A DNA stretch of 64,000 nucleotides from contig CM114274.1 in NCBI GenBank assembly GCA_050084515.1, forward strand, positions 42,904,001-42,968,000, read 5' to 3'. The position numbers were made by a program, and so were the translations under genes. This DNA is from Blasia pusilla. Taxonomy: Eukaryota; Marchantiophyta; Marchantiopsida; Blasiales. Shown here one piece after another: positions 43,448 through 55,826 of this stretch (the first letter of the stretch is position 1; the number at the start of each line of letters is the position of its first letter). The notes under the pieces were generated by a model. It had not been told where the DNA came from, searched no databases, and was given only the letters and a program-made list of their open reading frames with translations.

Positions 43448-43871
43448 GGATGCAAAATGAGGTTTTAGATTGTACTTTCATTTTCCAAAACGTTCACTTT
43501 GAGCTTGAACTCTATTCAACCCAAGGAAAATGATAGATTTTTTCTAGACCTTGGATGGAAAAAGTGATTGGATCCACACTTATGATTCCACTAATTTTTC
43601 AGTTTTCTAAATTTTGTGCAAACTGCAACTCGTCCGACTCACATGGGTTTCTAAAATGTGGAAGAGGAAAAACAAATCTGTGGGAGTGCTTAAGAACTGA
43701 GAAGAAAAGTGCAAAAAAAATTACACAAAAAGTTTCCTCTCTTCAAACCAATGGAAACTCTCTTTAAATCATAGGAAACTCTCTTCAAAAAAAGGTATCT
43801 CTTTGGGTTGAAGGTAGTTTCCTCTCTCATCTCTTCCTCTCTCCTCTCTTCCTCTCCTCTTACCGCACCTC
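43448..43871 (+). other. Gene B 3' flank and subterminal region, copy 4 element
   Basis: Closely matches 14,207-14,610, including a palindrome relic (about 43,624) and the CT-rich subterminal tract. Homology stops at 43,871, a few bases before the terminal repeat. Confidence 0.6.
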
Positions 43872-45480
43872 GGAAGTATAGAATGGGAAAGCTCCGCTGA
43901 AGGGACAAGAAAAAAGAAAGAGTACAAGTCGCGGGTGCTTCGTAGCGAAGACTACGGCAAAGACCGCCTTTGGAAAGATGGTAAAGACTGTTAACGAAGA
44001 CGTGTAATGAACTTCTTCTTTGCAGCAAAAGTTCCAAGGAAGTTTATGTGCAAAGATTGTGAGAAAAGACCAAAGAGCGAAGACTAAGAAAGCAAAGAAG
44101 CAGAAGAAAGAAGAAGAAGGACTCAGATAGTCTTCACAAAGCGGAAAGATGTATGAACAATAGGAATAGAAAGAAGAATAATTTTTTTGAAGGAAGCGGA
44201 TTGAAGGAAAGTTGCGAGGAGGAATTCTTCACGGTGGCAACAGCAGCAGTAGTATACTACTTTGCAAAGATAGGATAGAAGTGCTTCGCGATGATAAGAT
44301 AGGAGTGCTTCGCGTCTAGCGAGACTGTAGATAGTGAACCGTCACGGCGGTTTTGGAAGTTAGAAATGGAAGGACGCCAAGATTTAGTTGGAAGCAAAAG
44401 AGACCTCAACCGACTTAAGGGAAATGAAGAGTTGGAAAAACTGAGTCATGGGATTAATAGTTAGAAATCTAGAAGGAAGCAGAAAGGTCACTCACGAATT
44501 GTAAAAGAAACTATTTAAGGAGTAAAGTAGAAGAGCGAGGGATCATTCCCTTTTGTCTTGAGTTTCCAGTACTTTTGTTGATTGTGTAAGAAGAAGTTCT
44601 TTAGGGATGATCCGATCCAAAGAGTCTTGTACCTTCTAAAGCTTGTCATACTTTCTAGTTTCCTCCACTCTTTGATGCAGTAGAAGTGTCTTCTCTCATT
44701 CTTTCTGATGTGTGGAGTTGAATGTCCATCTTATTGGGTTGCTTTAGGGATGAGAGTTGAGTCCTTGATTTTATAATTCGAGAGGATAATCAGGGAGAGC
44801 ATATGAAAGTTGTTAGACAGTGAGTAACTTGCCGTGATAGATTCAATTCTGAAAGTAGGGTGAGCCGCAATCTTCTTGAGGTCTCTTTGAGGTCCTTGTG
44901 TGAACTTTGGTATCCAAGATTCAGAGAACTCTTTCTCTACACTTAAGAAGAGTTTCTTTTGGAGGGAAGAAATCCATTTTAATCTTTTGTACTACTGGAG
45001 ACTTGGTCATAGAAGTTATTGAAGTACTTCGTGAAGTAGAAGCTATTCTTTATATTTCTTATAAAACCTCTCTTTTCTCAGGAAATAGTGATCTCTTGGC
45101 AACAAACTTAATACTTTACGATAAGGAGAGTATCTTTTCCTTGAGTTGTACAATACACTCCATAAATCATCTATCCCTACTTATAATTGATTACTAAACC
45201 ATCTCCACTAATTTTCATTTAAAAAATCTGATTTTATTCTCTTATTAGATTCCTTTTTTACCTATCCTAACTTCTTTACCTACTCTAAATTTCCAACAAA
45301 CCTATTTTGCAATACAAACACTCTATTCAAATCCATTTAAACATTCTCCTTCCTCTCTCCACCATTACTATTCCCAATTCTTCAATAACTCTCATTTCTA
45401 ACTAACCTATCATGAGTATCCTCCACTACAATAACCCTACTCCAACCTCTCAAGCCGTCAATCATCCCTACCCCTAGAAA
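43872..45480. other. LTR-like AT-rich stretch with GA-rich leader
   Basis: AAGA/GAAGAC-rich sequence (43,900-44,170), a CTATTTAAGG box (44,511-44,520) and a pyrimidine-rich downstream part look like an LTR promoter, but no second LTR or coding region was found. Similar CTTTGTCTTC-rich DNA occurs in the opposite sense at 60,600-61,050. Confidence 0.3.
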
Positions 45481-45489
45481 ATCTCATTT

Positions 45490-45890
45490 AAGTCCCCACA
45501 ATCCCTTGGGCCCCACGCGGGCTTACTAAGGCATATGCCTAGCCAACGAGATCCAAGGCCCACACCCAAGCCCGCGCACTGGCTCTAGGGCCCGCGCTTA
45601 GCCTGCAATCGGGCTCTAGAGCACACGCCCAACCTGCGCGAGAGCTCTAGAACCTGTGTCTAGCCCGCACGTTGGCTCTAGGGCTTGCGCCTAGCCTGCA
45701 ATGCGGGCTCTTGGCCCGCGCCCAGCCTATAGTGCAAGCCCAAGCCCACTAGAGAGCATGCGTCACGTGCATGCCACCTGCATCAGGCCCACTTGCATCC
45801 CGCGTTGTGATTGTAGCGTGCACCTGAGCTTGCATCCTTCATCCAAGCCCCAAGCCCATACGATCAACCCGGGCGCTTAAAAAAACCCTT
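45490..45890. repeat. GC-rich degenerate tandem repeats
   Basis: Units of roughly 45 bp around GGCTCTAGGGC and AGCCTGCAA stand out against AT-rich flanks. Related GC-rich sequence lies at 59,740-60,320. Confidence 0.5.
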
Positions 45891-46578
45891 GCTCACAACG
45901 GGTTTTCCATGTCCATGGCCATGCTCGTACATGTCCGTCCCATGGATGGACTTGTTCATTTCTGTGCAACCTAGATAGCAAGTAATAGGTAGCATTTGAC
46001 CACTACCTATAGGGGAGTACGCCCTAATGGCTCAACCACAGCTAGAGGAGTTGTATGTGCATTAAAGGACCTCTGAACCTCTTGATGATGCAACAAAGTT
46101 TCTATATTGTTATGTTGTGCATTTGGAGGTGACAATCTTGATTTGATTGGAGATACATGAGTATGTTGCTTGTGAGTAGTTAGATCAAGAGGAAGAGAAG
46201 AGTTCTTGGATGAGTGATTGCTCTTTGTTAGACAAAGAGCATGTCATGCGCATATGTATCGCTACACAACATACATTGTTGGTCACATCTACACCACACA
46301 ACACCGATCTTCCCCACACACGGGTAGATCCACACATGTACAGAAATCAATTCATACATATACATGGAGATCACACAACAAAAATAAAGAGTAGTAAAAA
46401 TGGCACACCCGGCCTAAAACTCCACTCCTCAATCTACATCGGCATATCGAGCCTCGTCCACCCTATGCTATGAAGGAATCTGGATGCTAGCACCCAAGTC
46501 CTATCTCACACACATACAAGAGAGGTGCTCCAACGGCCCAACATGAGAAAGATGGCTTGGGAAAGCCATCTTCCCCCC

Positions 46579-46688
46579 TTATATAGGGTTGGGAAGAGCC
46601 AAAAGGCTCTTCCCCTAAAATAGCTATCCTCTTGGTAACCTGCGCGCACAGGTTACCAAGGGTGGGTGACCTGGTCAACAAGTCACCC
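46579..46688 (+). promoter_or_regulatory. TATA box followed by three consecutive hairpins
   Basis: TTATATAGGG (46,579-46,588) is followed by inverted repeats at 46,591-46,614 (10-bp arms GGGAAGAGCC), 46,631-46,660 (12-bp arms CTTGGTAACCTG) and 46,664-46,688 (7-bp arms GGGTGAC). Probably the promoter and early transcribed part of an LTR; the element itself was not identified. Confidence 0.45.
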
Positions 46689-46699
46689 GACGGTGAAAG

Positions 46700-48480
46700 A
46701 CCTCAACAGAAAAGTTGTCAGAAATGATGTTCCTGACACAATGGACCAATCCTCAACCTCATCCGACACCGTGGGACAAAGTTACAATCAAGATAGTCCG
46801 CTGGCTCCTACGCCCTATCCCCAATAGATCTCGGCCAATCGGCTACTCAGATGTGAGAAGCATCTTGCAAAGATTGACTAAGTTGTAGCCACAAAAGATC
46901 CTTTTCTTGAAATCTTGAGATTGTTAGAAGATCTCATTTTCCTTGTTGACGACCTAATGTATTTGCTTGATAGAGGCATTATCCTTACTAGAGAGAGTGT
47001 TGGTGAGATATTTTATAACTCTACAAGGAAGAGTTGATGAGAGAACATACCTAAGTCTTCTTATAGGTGAAGACCTTTGTGATTGCAAAATTAGTGAGAG
47101 AATTCTTAAAGTTAGTTCAATTAGAATATTGAAGTGATAATTCATTCCTCTTGGGGAACGAACTATATACTTTATGATCAAAACACAAAATTTAGTCGTT
47201 ACTAAGATATTATATATTGATATCTCAAATTTTTGGCTCCTCTTTCAGGGACTCGAATTCATCACATGACTATTCCCGTTTCACGCAGAGGCGCCATCAC
47301 CTAGCAGAAAAATTAAGGATTGGACGGCCCAATAAAGTGGGGGTTAATTTCACTGACATCCTTCATTTTCCTGGTAGCCTATCTATGTAATATCTGTTTG
47401 TAGGATCTTTATCTCTCTACGTATCTTCTTCTTTTTTCTTCCGAAACTCTCGACCACATTTGGAACTAAATTTCCCATTGACCTCCAAAGTATGGCAACC
47501 AGACTTAGTACAATATGGGCCCTCACAACTATATGTGTTGTATCTAGTCCTCCACAAAAAATATCTCTGCTGTTGGTGAGATCAATTAGAACAATCTATT
47601 CTTGAGTCTAATCATTTACGACCGTGTACCCTCCTTCCTTCCCTTATCTCATAGTGGGATAGAGGGTATGGATGAGAACGTAGATTTTGATTCCAAAGGG
47701 TTCTAAGGGTGATCCGATTGGAAAATTTTTTAATTCATGGCTAACATGGAATTGGAAATTCAATGTTATGGTGCAAAATTGAGATTCATACAATGGAATT
47801 TTCCATCGATGATGTAGTGTATGTAGAAGATGGATCATATATCCACCTTTGTTGCAAGAGCTAGAACTGTGGACACCAATCCATAGAGAATAATTCACAG
47901 CATCCCACTTGGTAAGGAATCCTTGTACATGTATTTGAAGGAAGTCTTCAGAAGTTCCACAAGCACACACAACAGAGAACCTCTGTGCAATTTCATTGGA
48001 GCATTCATCACATATCCTCGTAATGGAGTTACAACAACTAATACATATGGTGGATGTAAGGATATGGAAGAAGGGCCTCATTGCCCCATGTAGTATTAAA
48101 AGAAAGTTTTCTTAGAAGATTCAAGGATCTAATCTTCTTATTGGATAAGGCCGTATTGCAGAAAGCTTCAATTCAGATCCGATCTAACCTTTGTCCTTCT
48201 TTAACTACCAACAATAACCATGCATGTACGTAATAATTGATGAGTCATAATACGGACCAGCCACCCACCCGGATGGAAGAAGGCTACAAGATATGGTGGG
48301 AATGTTCGCAAAACATCGAAGATATGTGATGTCATGACCATACGGATTATGTCGTAGAGTATAGTGTGCTAGTAGAGGCCATACCTTATGTAGGACCGTA
48401 GTGGCTAGGTAGAGATGCGGTTTCATACACAGGGTTGGGGGTTACTCAGTTGGGGGTGACTTTCCCAATAGGGCCCGCTC
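46700..48480. other. AT-rich stretch without recognised gene
   Basis: The longest frame is 47,644-48,081 on the minus strand (145 codons), with a Cys cluster CISCCNSITRICDECSNE and CACGTSEDF. It matches no domain I know and may be an exon of a decayed transposon gene. Confidence 0.3.
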
Positions 48481-50244
48481 TTAGGTTGGAGGATATAGTG
48501 TGGAGTGCACCCAAAGAACAGTCAGTTCTTTGAGTTGAGCATGTTGCGTTGGGAGTTAGCCTTGGTAGTGAGTAGAGCTCTTGGCTATGGTGTTTCCCGC
48601 AAGCTTCGACCTAGATTCTTCCATCGTGGAGTGGGTTTGGCTCGATTGTATGTGATTCTATATGTGTTTTATGATAGTAGGTCTTTCACGGATTTCACTC
48701 AAAGAACTGGAGTAGATTGATGGTAGCTCCGATTGTGGATCAATAGGATATGGTTAGGGCTGATTGTGTACTCAGCCATGGATGTTCGTGGCTTGTGGCC
48801 TATGTTAGAGGTAGGAATCTGGTGTGTGATTGGTTGGGAAAGAAGCACCTTGCTGAGAGCTTTCCAACGTGCTTTAGATCGCCAAATTTCGTCAAGGGAG
48901 TTGGAAGTAATCAAGGATTGAAGATTCTGGTTCGTGTTCGACGATTTTTTGATGTGGAGAGCTTGGAGTGCGGAAGCTCTATTGAAGTTCATCCAGATCG
49001 GGTGAGAGGTTCCTTTTGCTACTTGTATTGTGATCTCATGTGAAGCTATCTGCTCAAGTGTGTGGAGCGTTGCGGATTTCTGCATGCATGAAACTGGGCG
49101 GAAGCGCTGTCGGATTTGCGATTCTGGAGATGTATGGACAGCAAGTTTATCTGATTTTTAGCTCGGAGTACACAGCTCGGTTGTAGCTGATTTTTTGTGG
49201 AGAGATAGCTATGGTGGTCAATTGAATTTTGGTTGAAACAGATTCAATTTTGGTTGAGGATTTGTGGAGTAATTGCTGATCAAAATTTTGCGGACTAGCT
49301 CAAGGTTTATGGCTATGGTGGACAGCGGATCGGAGGGGCTGGTTGGTTGGTGACTCGTTCATTGTTGGAGATGCCTATCCCATTGGGGGTGCCCTGGTTG
49401 GGCCTCTCTCCATAGCGAAGCATGGCGAAGCATGGCAAAGCGTGGCGAAGCGTGGCGAACGGGGCAAACGGGGCAAACGGGGCATGTCTCGAGCATTTCT
49501 CGGCGTTTTGAGGCTTCGAGGCAACTCGTGGTAGCTCAGGGCGGAGTAAGGAGCAAGGAGCAAGCAAGCAAGCTTGCATGCTTGGGCGTGAGGCAATTTT
49601 TGCAGGATTTGTGATTTGAGTGTTGCATAACTGGTCACCGATCTTTGGGCTATTCTGCCTGGAAGACGCTTAACTGCTGAGTTCTTAACTATGTCAGTGT
49701 ACACACAGGTGTAGATCATTTGGTGTTGTTCGGAAATGTGTTAGGCGTTTTATGCATCTCAAGTTTTTTGGTTGATGGACCTCTAGCGCATACTATAGTG
49801 TAGCCTCTCCATGCAGATGATATTTTCAGGTGCTGCGAGTCCGACTAGCACGTCATCGGCCCGCGGCGGAGTAGCTATTGCGTTAGAATTGTGTGGTGGG
49901 TTCTGTGGATTTAGGGGGCGCCACGTTTGGTGGATTGTGTTACCTTGATTTCCACTTGTGATTGGAGGGTTGTCGTTGGACTTCCTGTGTTTGGATCCCC
50001 TCCATCGTTGCTTCTTGCTTGCGCGCCCATTGTTAGGGTTGACGTTGATTTCCAGAGTAGTGTTACTCCTGTGTGCTACCGGTAGTGAGGCTGGAGTGAT
50101 GACGAGTAGACCGTGGGAGGCTTCTTGTGGTGCTGGCAGGTTAGGTTTCCTACACCCATAGCTAGTACAGCTAGAATAGTACAGCAACATCGACGTCACT
50201 TGGTTACTTAGTGGTGGTAATTTGGTGGTGGTGCGGCATCGGCG
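48481..50244 (+). other. Upstream region of the DNMT-bearing Ty3 element
   Basis: No convincing coding region. It should contain the 5' LTR and leader. I could not place LTR ends or a primer-binding site. Confidence 0.3.
49415..49485 (+). repeat. Ten-base minisatellite
   Basis: Repeats of GCGAAGCATG, GCGAAGCGTG and GGGGCAAAC-type units in tandem, inside the leader region of the Ty3 element. Confidence 0.7.
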
Positions 50245-51735
50245 TTGGTCATCAGAGAGCTGTCTGGTGGTCTATTTGGGGACCGTGGTGCGGACAGTGG
50301 TGGTTTCACACAGAGTGGATTGAGGTATCGGCTACCTTTTCCACTTCCGACGATTGATGAAGAGAAGGACGAGGGTGTTCCAAACACCGAGTCTTCTACG
50401 TTGTTATCGAGTGTTGCAGCTCCATTGATTTGGGACATGGACGGGATATATGGGGCCATGAAGGGCCCACGACAATACTCGGGTGCAATGGGCACCATTG
50501 AGTTGGAAGACTTCATGCAGGAGTTTGATACGTGGTGTGATATGCAGATGTTGCGGAAGGCCACGTTGTTTATACCCTTCTTGGCTTGGAAGGGGTTGTT
50601 TCAAAGCACTTGGAGGGACCACCCATGGACGATTACCATGAGTTTAGGAAGGATTATGTTGCTGAGATTGAGGCGTGGAGACAATATTGGTCTCCACGCT
50701 ATGTGTCTATCACCCATGGTGGTATTGGTAGTAGTGCTCCTACTATGCCAGCCAGCCCGACGTTGAGTGGTACGAGTACGAGCCGGAGTGGGGGTACCAA
50801 TAGAGGTACTAGTGCGGGTACTAGTGGAGGTACTAGTGCCCCACCATCGTTCAGACCGGTTGCAGAGTTCTTCAAGAGGTTGAAGAAGAACTATCAGGGA
50901 GTGAAGACAGAGAAGTTGAGGAGTCTTCAGAATTTGAGCAAAAGGCGGTGAGAGTCTTCGTGAGGCATACACTCGTATGCGACGCTTGATTTCAGTTACC
51001 CAGGGTGTGACTGAGGCTCAAGTAGTCCAGTTTTGGTATGGGATCTTGGACAGAGAGTTGCGCCGCAAGGTACGTGATGCTACTCTTATGAGTGATGATT
51101 CACCCACATTGACCCATGTGTTTGCTCTATCTGAGAAGATTGAGCTTAACATGGTGAAGGAGAGAGTGGTGACATCCGCATTCAGTAGGGATACAACTAC
51201 TACTTCTCGTGTTCAGCAGCCCACCTCACAGTCTCATAGTAGTGGTGGTGGTAGTAGTAGTGGGAGTCGTGGGGGGTACACACGACCTCAGTCAGGTCCT
51301 AGAGGGACACTGGCGCAGAGACCATTGCCTTCATTTGCTGCCCCATAGCAAGGACAGTCATGTTGGACATGTGGAGGTGATCATGTTAGGAAGTTTTGTC
51401 CCCAAGAGGATGGGAGACGGACTTTGGAGGATGGGCCTCATTTGGCCCCAACTGAGTGTGATCATTGCGGGAGACCAGGTCATCCTCGAGAGCGTTGCTT
51501 TGATCTTCATCCAGAGTTGAGATCAGGCCGCAGTAGGGGTGGACCAGTGGTTGGAGAGCCTACGGTGGCTACCCCTACCACTACGACAGAGTCAGCTATG
51601 GCTGCCAGGATTGAGCAGTTGGAGCAAAAGTTGGCTACTATGGCTAGTATCCAGCATAGATCAGGTTTGGGAGCAGGGGCTTCTACCTCTTATGGAGGGG
51701 ATCATCTCTCTTATAGGGCAAGGCAAAGAGGTTGA
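50245..51735 (+). pseudogene. Ty3 gag with two zinc knuckles
   Basis: IELEDFMQEFDTWCDMQ and a long capsid-like region, then LTHVFALSEKIELNM. A Gly/Ser/Thr-rich linker includes 12-bp GGTACTAGTGSx tandem repeats (about 50,795-50,840). Two CCHC-type knuckles follow: CWTCGGDHVRKFC (one residue short) and CDHCGRPGHPRERC. A coiled-coil end (IEQLEQKLATMAS) precedes a TGA. Breaks: frameshifts near 50,590 and 50,950 and a TAG at 51,346. Confidence 0.7.
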
Positions 51736-53000
51736 GGCATCGGTGCGATTCTGAGAGGAGCCACTCGAGCGTCAGAGCCACGTGGTGCTATTGTGGAGTT
51801 GGACCCACACAGGGATGAGGCTGGGAGGCATGCTAGGCTTCCCCAATCATTTTTGTTTTCTGAGGTGCTTAGGACTCCATCCATGATTCCTACGCAGCCT
51901 ATTGAGCCAAAAGTGAGGACTGAGGCATCTACATCGCTTGTAGTAGACACGGATGCAAACATCGGTCAAAAGATGTGCGGATGGCAACTTCAGTGTTGGG
52001 ATCCCCATTGTTTTCGGCCACGGAACTGATGGCTTTAGGAGATGACTTAGCTCCTGTATTTTAGCTAGCAGCCACGTTGTGTGAACATGGGGGTATTACT
52101 GCTACACGTACTAAGGTGGATAAGGGTGTTGCGGTGGAGCGGCCCTCTATGTCAGATGTAGCATTGAGTACCAGTGCTACTTGGCAGGCAGCAGCGGTGA
52201 AGATGGATGCATTACCAGCCCGGCCAGCCATTGATCGTGAGAGGCTTACACCTGGTGTATGTATGTTGGACAACCAGATTGGGATATTCCGATTGGTGAG
52301 TCCTACAGGACAAGTGTATAGACCAGATAGAGTCTTGTTAGACTCTCGTGCCCAACCTTTGATGTTGGGAAAGGCGGCATGTATTGGTTTGGGTATTCGG
52401 AGGTCAGAGCTTGAGACTTTCCCATTCCAGATTCAAACATCACTTGGAGGAGCCAATGAAAGGTCTCAATTCATGACATGGGAGAAGTTTTCTATACACT
52501 TGAGACGAGATCATGCGACTGATAGCTCTCGGTTGGGAGTACCTGCAGTGGTCACATCAGCCGAGTCGTATGATGTACTAGTTGGAGGAGCAGTATTATA
52601 CCCGATGGGTTTTCAAATGGATTACTGGACTGAGACAACGTCTTATAGACCTGGTTGGCAATCCGGGGATGGACGTATGAGCCAAGTTCCTGTGAGATTT
52701 ATTTATGGGGCTCAACCAGGAGGGTCTTCCCCAACAGTGTTAGCATCTGTGGCTGATTTTAGTGGAGTAGTCACTTGGCTAGGAGACTTTTTGGAGGGTA
52801 ATGTTTCTGTTATGGATTCTCCTGTGCATGAGGAGGTAGAGGAGGTCCCTAGTTTTGCAGCAGTGGTATCCTCATCAATGGATGTGCCACTTTGGAGTTT
52901 AGGCGGTGCACTACGGCAAGAGGCTGATCGCCTAGTGCAAGAGGCTTGGTATGAGGCTGTTATACCTCACGAGGAAGAGGAGGCCCCACGGCGGACTCCT
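51736..53000 (+). pseudogene. Ty3 protease-like region
   Basis: After a frame change near 51,965 the frame carries RVLLDSRAQPLMLGKAAC. This aligns with the retropepsin active-site strand L-L-D-S-G-A, with the glycine replaced by Arg. It is followed by a long segment (FMTWEKFSIHLRRDH, AVLYPMGFQMDYW) usual for this clade, then an acidic linker to the methyltransferase. Confidence 0.6.
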
Positions 53001-53039
53001 ACTTCTGGTCCAGTTGGGTTATCCCCTTTGGATACAACA

Positions 53040-54262
53040 CCCATTGTATGGCAGTATCCGCTGGAGGGCACTTGTGTGTTAGATCTCTTTGGTGGGATTA
53101 GCACTGGTTTGGTTGCAATGTTGCAGGCCGGTATTCTTGTGCGGAGATACGTGTATGTGGAGCGAGATGAGATAGCCTAGAGAGTCTCATCCCGACATAT
53201 TGGTCAGTTGATGCGGAGATATCCTGAGTTGTTGCCGCCATCAGCTATTCGTGGGTACCAGCGTGCTTTGTCGTCACACATTGCATTATTGGGGGCGCAG
53301 GACCTTGAGAGGGTTGGTCCTGTGGATTTGGTGATTGCTGGATGGCCATGTCAAGGTCATACACGTGCTGGTCGTGGTGAGGGATTGCACAACCCTAGGT
53401 CTTGATTGTTTTGGGAGATGTTACGGGTGTTACGACAACTTCAGGTTCATCAGGCACGTGCTCCAGCTTACATTCTCGAGAATGTTCCATTGTTGGGTGA
53501 CACTCGGACCCGGATGATGGCGAGTGTTCATGAGGAGCGGTCTTGGATTGGACCAGCGGTGTTGTTGGATGCAGCGGGAGTTGGCTCGCGTGCACATCGC
53601 CCACGCTTGTGGTGGAGAAACTTGTTGCCTAGGGAGGTTCTACGTCGAGCATATGATGCAGTGCAGCGGGATCCTTGCCTTACAGTGGATAGTATCTTGG
53701 ATACTGGGCGACTTTCTCAGGTGGTGAGGGTTATTGATCGGTCATCCATGGCAGTGGTGAACCGTGTGGGCCAGCCTAGCATGGCACTACCCACATTTGT
53801 GAGTTTTCCCTCGTCACATGCCTACAAGGAAGGTGGTCTCGGGCTTGTATGGGATTCTCATGTGAGACACTTGGTGGAGCCTAACGCTGATGAGAGAGAG
53901 CGTGTGATGGGATTTGCTACTGATGTGACAGCAGTTGCTTCCATTTTTTAGGCTCACGACGTCATGTGTTGGGTCAGGCCATGGACCTGAATTGTTTGAC
54001 TTGGATTTTGAGTCTTGGTATGGCCGAGCAGCGTCGACTTCGGACTATGTCTGTGGGTCTTCCGCCCCTTGTAATGAGCTCGATGGCTACCGGGACGGTA
54101 GAGGCATCGGTTGGGGGTGAGGAGAGTAGTATTTTGCATCCTTGGAGTAAATGGGATGTAATGGCTGGGCATGTGGAGTTGGTTGCTCATGCTGGTGGAG
54201 GAGTTATTTGCTCAGATGATGGTGCAGCTAAGGGTGTACCATCTTGTGAGGGGGTTGCGTGA
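53040..54262 (+). pseudogene. C5 cytosine DNA methyltransferase within the Ty3 element
   Basis: The ordered motifs of cytosine-5 methyltransferases are all visible: motif I VLDLFGGISTGL (53,073), IV GWPCQGHTRAGRGEGL with catalytic Cys at 53,349-53,351, VI ILENVPLL (53,478), VIII GSRAHRPRLWW (53,583), IX ERERVMGF (about 53,892) and X HVLGQAMDLN (about 53,963). Motif X is in a different frame after a T6 run at 53,944-53,949. In-frame stops follow DEIA (53,178) and NPRS (53,403). The domain is compact, with no visible chromo, BAH or PWWP domain nearby. It may have methylated CG sites in the element's own cDNA, as suggested for known examples. Confidence 0.85.
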
Positions 54263-55826
54263 GCAGCCAATGGCATCGTCCTCTCCCTCTAGTGTGCCAA
54301 TGGAGGAGACTTGGGAGCCATTACTTGGGCCCAAGCTTACGGGAGGTGAGAAACGACGCTTGACACAGTTCCCACGTGCTTATAGGAGTTGTTTTGCCTT
54401 TAGCATGAAGGAGTTGGGTGCTCTGGTTGGACCCAGTATACGGATTGATTTGGCTAGTGATACGCCAATCTTCCGTCGTCCCTACCGATATAGTGATATG
54501 GAGAGGGACCTGATTCAGAGTAGGACGTTGGACCTTTTGGAGGCTGGATTAGTGGAGTTGTCGCATGGAGAGTATGCATCGCCCACTTGTCATGCTCGCT
54601 AAAAGGATATGCATGACAACTACACGGATAGGCGGATGTGTGGAGATTACCGTCCTATCAATCGGCAAACCAAGGCCGATAGGTATGCCATGCCTACACC
54701 TGAGGAAATCTTTGATGTGGTGGGACAGGCAAAGATTTTCAGTACTTTGGATCTTCGGGCAGGATACCATCAATTGCCGATTCGAGAGAGTGACAAGGCC
54801 AAGACAGCATTTTGGGGTGTCAACTCTCATGGCAAGGATTGTTTGTACCGGTGAAAATTCTCACCCTTTGGGTTGAAGAATGCACTTGCCGAGTTTCAGA
54901 GAGTGATGGACACGATCCTAGCAGGGTTGGATTTTGTTTGGTGTTACATTGATGATATCTTGGTGTTCAATAACACGGTGGAGGAGCATCAGATACATTT
55001 GCAGATGGTATTTGAGCGTTTGAAAGCTCATGGTCTACGTTTGCATCCAGGAAAGTGTAAGTTCTTCCATGAGGATGTTGAGTACTTGGGTCATGTGATC
55101 TATCCAGGTGGTTTGGGAGTTCAGCAAGCAAAGGTGGAGGCGCGTCCGGTAGATGTGAGTAGAGTTCGGGCATTCATGGGATTGGCGAACTACTATCGGA
55201 GATATGTGAAGGGATTTAGTGCTACGGCAAAGCCTTTGAACCAATTGCTGAAATCAGATCAAGAGTGGCACTGGGGAGATGATCAGGAGAGAGCTTTTGT
55301 GGAGCTTAAGGCCCAGTTGGTGGCGGCGCCTATCTTGAGGAGACCTATCAGAGAGCGCCCATTTCAGTTACACACTGAGTGGAGTAGGTTGGGACTTGGA
55401 GCGGTGTTGACACAACATGATGATGAGCACATGGAGTTTGTGGTGGCCTATGCAAGTCGTTTGAATAATGCAGCGGAGTTGCGCTATAGTTCATATGAGG
55501 GAGAGTGCTTGGCAGTAGTGTGGGCTGTGGCACACTTTAGGTGTTACTTGTTTGGCACACAGTTTACCCTTGTTACTGATCACCAGCCGCTCAAGTGGTT
55601 GATGGAGTCTGACAAGCTTACATGGAAGCTTGCATGGTGGGCTCTTATCTTACAGGAGCATGACTTCCAGGTGGTACATAGACCTGGAGTTGCCAACCTT
55701 GATGCTGATGGGTTGAGTAGGAACCCATGTACTAGCCAAGAGGATGCAACTAAGGCTAGATGGCATGGCGAGGTTGATGAGGAGATGGTGCCAGGTTGGC
55801 ATGCATCTGCCTTTTTATGTTGGTAA
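54171..55826 (+). pseudogene. Ty3 reverse transcriptase and RNase H
   Basis: RT landmarks: LLEAGLVELSHGEYASP, CGDYRPINRQTKAD, FSTLDLRAGYHQLPI, FSPFGLKNALAEFQ and WCYIDDILVF (YIDD box, about 54,942). RNase H: FQLHTEWSRLGLGAVLTQ, where the first catalytic Asp (usually TDAS) is Glu, and YSSYEGECLAVVWA, TLVTDHQPLKWLM. Stops at 54,600 and 54,852 are consistent with single transition changes. Confidence 0.8.

Larger units (their letters stand above)
35968..43871. mobile_element. A-B element, copy 4, rearranged in the middle
   Basis: Order: terminal block E, D2, D1, gene A (minus strand), then two inverted pieces of block E and a foreign stretch, then gene B (plus strand). This is the same divergent layout as copy 2. 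The right end stops at CTCTTACCGCACCTC, just before the terminal repeat expected from 14,590-14,629. Confidence 0.55.

Noticed and set aside
48699-49085. 128-codon minus-strand ORF in the Ty3 leader region
   Set aside because: No motif and low-complexity composition; probably chance in untranslated leader DNA.
53040-54262. Host maintenance or de novo DNA methyltransferase gene
   Set aside because: It sits in the same frame zone between gag-protease and reverse transcriptase of one retrotransposon, with no regulatory domains of host enzymes.
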